Origin: an uncultured Prevotellaceae bacterium
Lineage (GTDB): Bacteria > Bacteroidota > Bacteroidia > Bacteroidales > Bacteroidaceae
Length of the DNA: 64,000 nt
Direction of reading: 5' to 3'
NCBI GenBank assembly: GCA_900316315.1
Contig: ONCK01000011.1
Span: 1 to 64,000 of the forward strand
Shown one piece after another: positions 60,419-64,000 of the stretch (position 1 is the first letter of the stretch; every line of letters starts with the position of its first letter). A model generated the notes under the pieces. That model ran no database searches. It saw only the letters and a list, made by a program, of their open reading frames with translations, and had not been told where the DNA came from. The translations under genes were made by a program, and so were the position numbers.

Positions 60419-61240
60419 ATGTCTGATTCCCAATTGTGTTTCGTCTATTCCGGTGGCCGTTTGCTCCTTCTCCAGACAGGAGACGGCGGGTGCCATTTGC
60501 CGCTCCTCTCAGCATTGCCCGAGGAGGGTATCCAGCGCAAGTTGCCCTTCACATGGATAGATGGCCGTGAGGCTGTCGCGGTAGAATTATCGGAGAAAGT
60601 TCTGTCGGCTCTATCGGCTCCGTACATTCTCTATGGCCTGCGTGAGGCCTATGACAAGCTTTCTCTGGGCGACTATCGTATGGCAGGCAAGGCGGAGGAA
60701 CTGCTCGACTGGGATGCCCGTACACGCTTTTGTGGCCACTGTGGCACGCCCCTTCAGCTCAAGAGCCCCATCAGCAAATACTGTCCCCATTGCCAGCGCG
60801 AGTCCTGGCCCAAGCTCTCACCGGCTATCATCGTGCGCATCACCCGCGGCGATGAGATCCTGCTCGTCCAGTCCTTGTCCTTCAAACATGACTATTATGG
60901 CCTCGTGGCGGGCTTTGTCGAACTAGGCGAGACGCTCGAGGAATGCGTCAGACGCGAAGTGATGGAGGAGACGTCCCTCCACATCCGCAATCTGCGCTAC
61001 TTCGCCAGTCAGGCATGGCCTTATCCTCGCAATCTGATGGCGGGATTTACCGCTGAGTACGAGTCTGGAGAGCTCCATCTGCAGCATGAGGAGCTGCGCA
61101 AGGGTGGATGGTTCACCCGCAACCACATGCCGGCCATCCCTGCTAAGCTCAGTATCGCCCGTATGCTTATCGATGACTGGCTATCACTCCCGTCAAGGCA
61201 TGATACGCGAAGCCTTAGCCTTCCTCAGACGGGGCAATAA
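60419..61240 (+). CDS. nudC: NAD(+)/NADH diphosphatase (decapping Nudix hydrolase)
   Basis: A 273-residue protein. The N-terminal domain is poorly conserved. A zinc ribbon follows (FCGHCGTPL...KYCPHCQRESWPKL, about 101-124), then the Nudix domain with the box GFVELGETLEECVRREVMEETS and the NADH-specific SQAWPYPRNLM. It cleaves NADH to NMNH and AMP and can remove NAD caps from RNA. After the usual end (MLIDDWL) the protein carries some 18 extra residues (SLPSRHDTRSLSLPQTGQ) encoded by a copy of repeat family 1 (61189-61225). Confidence 0.93.
   Translation: MSDSQLCFVYSGGRLLLLQTGDGGCHLPLLSALPEEGIQRKLPFTWIDGREAVAVELSEKVLSALSAPYILYGLREAYDKLSLGDYRMAGKAEELLDWDARTRFCGHCGTPLQLKSPISKYCPHCQRESWPKLSPAIIVRITRGDEILLVQSLSFKHDYYGLVAGFVELGETLEECVRREVMEETSLHIRNLRYFASQAWPYPRNLMAGFTAEYESGELHLQHEELRKGGWFTRNHMPAIPAKLSIARMLIDDWLSLPSRHDTRSLSLPQTGQ
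61189..61225 (+). repeat. Dispersed palindromic repeat, family 1, copy d, inside the nudC 3' end
   Basis: CCCGTCAAGGCATGATACGC then GAAGCCTTAGCCTTCC. It matches copies b and f in order and spacing. It lies within the last codons of nudC and so has become coding. Confidence 0.6.
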
Positions 61241-61267
61241 ATTGGCTGGCCGCCCAACAAATAAGCG

Positions 61268-62206
61268 ATGCAATTAATTACTATACTTGGTCCTACGGCG
61301 AGTGGCAAGACGGCCTTGGCCGCCCATTTAGCTAAACAGATTCATGGGGAAATCATCTCCGGCGACAGCCGGCAGGTCTACCGAGGCATGGATATCGGCA
61401 CAGGCAAGGACCTGGAGGACTATGTGGTCGACGGGCAGCCGATACCCTATCATCTGATTGATATCTGCGAGCCGGGGGAGAAGTACAATATCTTTCAGTT
61501 TCAGACCGATTTTATCCAAGCCTATCACGACATCCTCCGCCGTCAGCGCCAGCCGATCTTGTGTGGCGGATCGGGTCTCTATATAGAGTCCGTACTCAGG
61601 GGCTATGCCTTGTCCCCTGTGCCGCAGGACGACAATTTGCGCCAATCACTTCAGGGTAAAAGCCTGGACCAGCTGACGGAGATCCTCCAAGACCTTAAGC
61701 AGAAGACGGGCAGCAAGATGCACAATACCACCGATGTCGATACCGCGCAACGAGCCATCCGTGCTATCGAGATAGAGACATACAATCTCGGGCACCCCAC
61801 AGACCGTCGCATGATACCCAGGGTGCCCTCATTGGTAGTCGGCGTGGATATCAGTCGTGAGGAACGGAGGCGACGGATTACCGCCCGTCTGCGCGAGCGT
61901 CTTGAGAAGGGTATGGTCGATGAAATACGGTGCTTGCTGGACCAAGGCGTCAGCGCGGAGTCCCTCATCTACTACGGACTGGAGTACAAGTACATCACAG
62001 AGTATGTCATCGGCCAAATGAGTTACGAGGAGATGTTTTGCCAGCTCGAAATTGCCATCCATCAGTTCGCCAAGCGTCAGATGACATGGTACCGCGGCAT
62101 GGAGCGTCGCGGCGTTACCATTCACTGGATCGACGGACTGCTCCCTATGGAGGAAAAGGTCAACCAGATTATCGCCCTCGCCTCCGAATCCCCTCACTCG
62201 CTTTGA
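61268..62206 (+). CDS. miaA: tRNA dimethylallyltransferase
   Basis: A 312-residue enzyme that adds a dimethylallyl group to A37 of tRNAs reading U-starting codons. LGPTASGKTALA is the P-loop, SGDSRQVYRGMDIGTGK the family motif with the catalytic Asp and Arg, and GGSGLYIESVL and FAKRQMTWYRG follow. The start ATG 61268 is directly before the P-loop, and lies 27 bases after nudC. Bacteroidales often carry two MiaA-type genes; this one has a relatively short insert region, so it may be the second (MiaA2-like) form. Confidence 0.93.
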   Translation: MQLITILGPTASGKTALAAHLAKQIHGEIISGDSRQVYRGMDIGTGKDLEDYVVDGQPIPYHLIDICEPGEKYNIFQFQTDFIQAYHDILRRQRQPILCGGSGLYIESVLRGYALSPVPQDDNLRQSLQGKSLDQLTEILQDLKQKTGSKMHNTTDVDTAQRAIRAIEIETYNLGHPTDRRMIPRVPSLVVGVDISREERRRRITARLRERLEKGMVDEIRCLLDQGVSAESLIYYGLEYKYITEYVIGQMSYEEMFCQLEIAIHQFAKRQMTWYRGMERRGVTIHWIDGLLPMEEKVNQIIALASESPHSL

Positions 62207-62780
62207 GTACTTCTGCCGTTACCCATAATACAGACAGCTCGTTCTTGACAAAATTCGCTGGAAATAAAATTTTATATCCCATTTAACTCCCAATACAAGA
62301 AGTGGGTGTTCTTATATGTTTTCTGCAAATCGCTGATTACCAAATGATTATTGTAAAATTTGACGTTCAAATAATACTTTGACTTTCAGACGATAACAAG
62401 GTGTCTTCTAGTTTAAACCACATTGGACTTAGTTTAAACTACATCCGATCTTGTAGCGCTTGTAAGGCGACTTGAAATGACGAAGTCGGCATTTAAAAAG
62501 AGCGTATTCCAATTTATTATATAAAAATCAACGGCCTGTCTGAAAAAGGCGCCAAGCGACCGCACGTTAATGCACTGTTGAACTCCAATTTGCTACAAAA
62601 GGGTGTCTTGTGCAGGGCTGGTTTACCTTAGCTCTCGCGAATTTTTGCCAACGTCTGTTAGGGTGTTTACAATAGTGGGAGAGAAGGGCCTTCTATGGCA
62701 AATATACTTTTCTAGGACAGTTGGGGCCCTGGCAGAGCTACGGCAGTTACGGTATGGATAAGCTCGGGGTCTGGCAGAGA
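62207..62780. other. 574-base gap between convergent genes
   Basis: AT-rich and without a supported gene. It holds copy 2 of the family 2 repeat. Near 62700-62780 a GGGxCTGGCAGAG phrase occurs twice (62725-62737 and 62766-62778), close to the end of the peptidase gene. Confidence 0.5.
62405..62582 (+). repeat. Dispersed repeat, family 2, copy 2 (GTTTAAAC type)
   Basis: CTTCTAGTTTAAAC at 62405, a second TAGTTTAAACTACATCCGAT (62430-62449), then GACTTGAAATGACGAAGTCGGC, AATTTATTATATAAAA, CTGTC and CCGCACG. The blocks are those of copy 1 (15650-15824, minus) in the same order. Here the central palindrome is TAGTTTAAACTA rather than TATTTTAAAATA. Confidence 0.65.
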
Positions 62781-64000
62781 CTACCAGATGTCAACTCGCT
62801 TAGCCTTGGGAACGTAGAGCGGGTCAGAACGCTTGATATTGAATGCCTTGTACCACTCGTCTATCTGGGGTAAGGCACCATCTACTCGCCACTTAGCCGG
62901 CGCGTGAGGATCGGACGTGTTGTAGAGGCGGAGCAGTTCGGGCTGGATATTCTCAGCCCAAGTGATGCCGTAGGCAATAAAGAAGCGTTGGTCAGCTGTC
63001 AGTCCGTCGACGGTGGGGAGAGGATGGTTCTTGGTCGCATTTTTGTAAGCTAGCCAGGCAATCTTTAGACCACCGTGGTCGGCTATATTCTCGCCGAGCG
63101 TGAGTTCGCCATTGATCTTGAGGCCAGGGAGCAGTGTGATGCCGCTGAAGTAGTTGGATATGACTTTGGTACGCTTGTTAAACTCCTCTTTGTCGCGCTG
63201 TGTCCACCAGTTCTTGACATTGCCATCCTTGTCAAATTGGCTTCCTTGATCGTCAAATCCATGGGTCATCTCGTGTCCGATGGTAGCGCCAATGCCGCCA
63301 TAGTTGTAGGCTTCGTCAGCGGTCGAGATAAAAAATGGCGGCTGCAAGATGCCGGCAGGGAAGCAAATCTCATTGGTGGAGGGATTGTAGTAGGCGTTGA
63401 TGGTCTGTGGGGTCATGAGCCACTCGGACTTGTCGACGGGCTTGTTGACTTTCTTCTGGATCTGGTAGTCATACTCGTAGACAGCGGCGCGGCGTAAGTT
63501 GGCAAAGTAGGAGAGACTGTCGTCTACTTGCAGGCCGTTGTAGTCCCGCCACGTGTCAGGGTAGCCTATCTTGACGATGAAGTGGTGCAGCTTGTCGATA
63601 GCTTGCCGCTTGGTTGCGGGCTGCATCCATGTGACAGCTTGAATCCGCTCCTCAAAGGCCTTCTTGAGGTTGTCTACGAGCGTGAGCATCTGGCGCTTGC
63701 TGCTCTCGGGGAAGTATTTCTCCACATACATTTTACCGACGGCCATACCCAGTATTTCATTTACCATACTTACGGCTCGCTTCCAACGTGGACGGTCCAC
63801 CTTGGCACCGCGGAGTACCTTGCTGAACTCAAAGCTGGTGGCTCTCCATTGATCGTCGAGCTCGTTGGCCGAAGCCATCAGGATGCGGCTTACAGCGTAG
63901 GTCTTGAGATCTTCGAGCGATGTAGACTGGAGAATCCGCTCTACGGCATGTATGGGCTCTGGCTGACTGACGGAGATGTGCGTAATCGAGGGGAAGCCGA
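62781..64000 (-). CDS. M13 family zinc metallopeptidase (PepO/neprilysin type), C-terminal part
   Basis: The frame is open to the right edge of the window, so the N terminus (and presumably a signal peptide) is outside. The 405 residues seen cover the catalytic domain: NAYYNPSTNEICFPAGILQPPFF, then IGHEMTHGFDDQG with the zinc-binding HExxH, then GENIADHGGL with the third ligand Glu and the Asp that positions it. The end ...AKRVDIW carries the final Trp of the family. It cleaves oligopeptides, probably in the periplasm or at the cell surface. Gene length should be near 680 residues in full. Confidence 0.93.
   Translation of the reverse strand, partial: GFPSITHISVSQPEPIHAVERILQSTSLEDLKTYAVSRILMASANELDDQWRATSFEFSKVLRGAKVDRPRWKRAVSMVNEILGMAVGKMYVEKYFPESSKRQMLTLVDNLKKAFEERIQAVTWMQPATKRQAIDKLHHFIVKIGYPDTWRDYNGLQVDDSLSYFANLRRAAVYEYDYQIQKKVNKPVDKSEWLMTPQTINAYYNPSTNEICFPAGILQPPFFISTADEAYNYGGIGATIGHEMTHGFDDQGSQFDKDGNVKNWWTQRDKEEFNKRTKVISNYFSGITLLPGLKINGELTLGENIADHGGLKIAWLAYKNATKNHPLPTVDGLTADQRFFIAYGITWAENIQPELLRLYNTSDPHAPAKWRVDGALPQIDEWYKAFNIKRSDPLYVPKAKRVDIW

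Overview
The window reads as a chromosomal segment from a member of the Bacteroidota, most likely order Bacteroidales and possibly close to Prevotellaceae/Porphyromonadaceae. Supporting points are promoters of the TTG-N19..21-TAnnTTTG type, genes without Shine-Dalgarno sequences, two SusC/BtuB-class TonB receptors, a DUF4834 gene next to pssA, a 638-residue LptF/G permease, class I fumarase, and lineage-typical secreted proteins. By eye GC is in the mid-50s in most genes and clearly lower around 12.2-12.5, 15.6-16.0, 38.0-39.1 and 62.2-62.6 kb.

Layout. 1-8.9 kb: the end of an OmpA-type gene, then a run of secreted proteins: one unknown, two SGNH esterases (one a double-domain fusion) and three tandem paralogues of an unnamed family interrupted by a TauE/SafE permease. 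8.9-15.3 kb: hflX, class I fumarase, and a nitrogen module (glnB/glnK-type P-II, amtB, TorF-like porin) behind a large regulatory region. 15.3-24.2 kb: mainly minus strand, with an OPT transporter, a GT11 fucosyltransferase, a beta-barrel protein, a lipoprotein and the rplY-pth-S4 operon; a plus-strand nitroreductase follows. 24.4-27.1 kb: a LicC-like cytidylyltransferase fused to a transaminase fold that lacks the PLP lysine, followed by licD. 27.3-37.6 kb: trx and dnaE (minus), a metal-type cassette (HMA protein, TonB receptor, Cys/His protein), then psd-pssA-DUF4834-pyrH (plus).

37.6-43.6 kb is an accessory island ending at a tRNA-Met gene. It holds dispersed palindromic repeats, a 55-residue membrane protein, a broken AT-rich secreted gene, a PD-(D/E)XK-DUF2075 helicase that resembles a defence effector, and a decayed IS3-family element with recognisable inverted repeats. 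43.9-51.6 kb returns to core genes: lptF/G, ribBA, a BI-1 family protein, an aspartate aminotransferase and htpG. 51.8-64 kb: DUF1893 plus a TonB receptor, a NahK-like sugar kinase, a PhoB/PhoR-type two-component system, uxaC, a secreted unknown, nudC, miaA and the C-terminal part of an M13 peptidase.

Two dispersed non-coding repeat families stand out. One (core CCTGTCAAGGCGTRAT plus CCTTAGG palindromes) occurs at least six times, once inside the 3' end of nudC. The other, of about 175 bp with GTTTAAAC palindromes, lies in both of the large gaps between convergent genes, 46.6 kb apart and in opposite orientation. No CRISPR array, rRNA operon or obvious riboswitch was seen.
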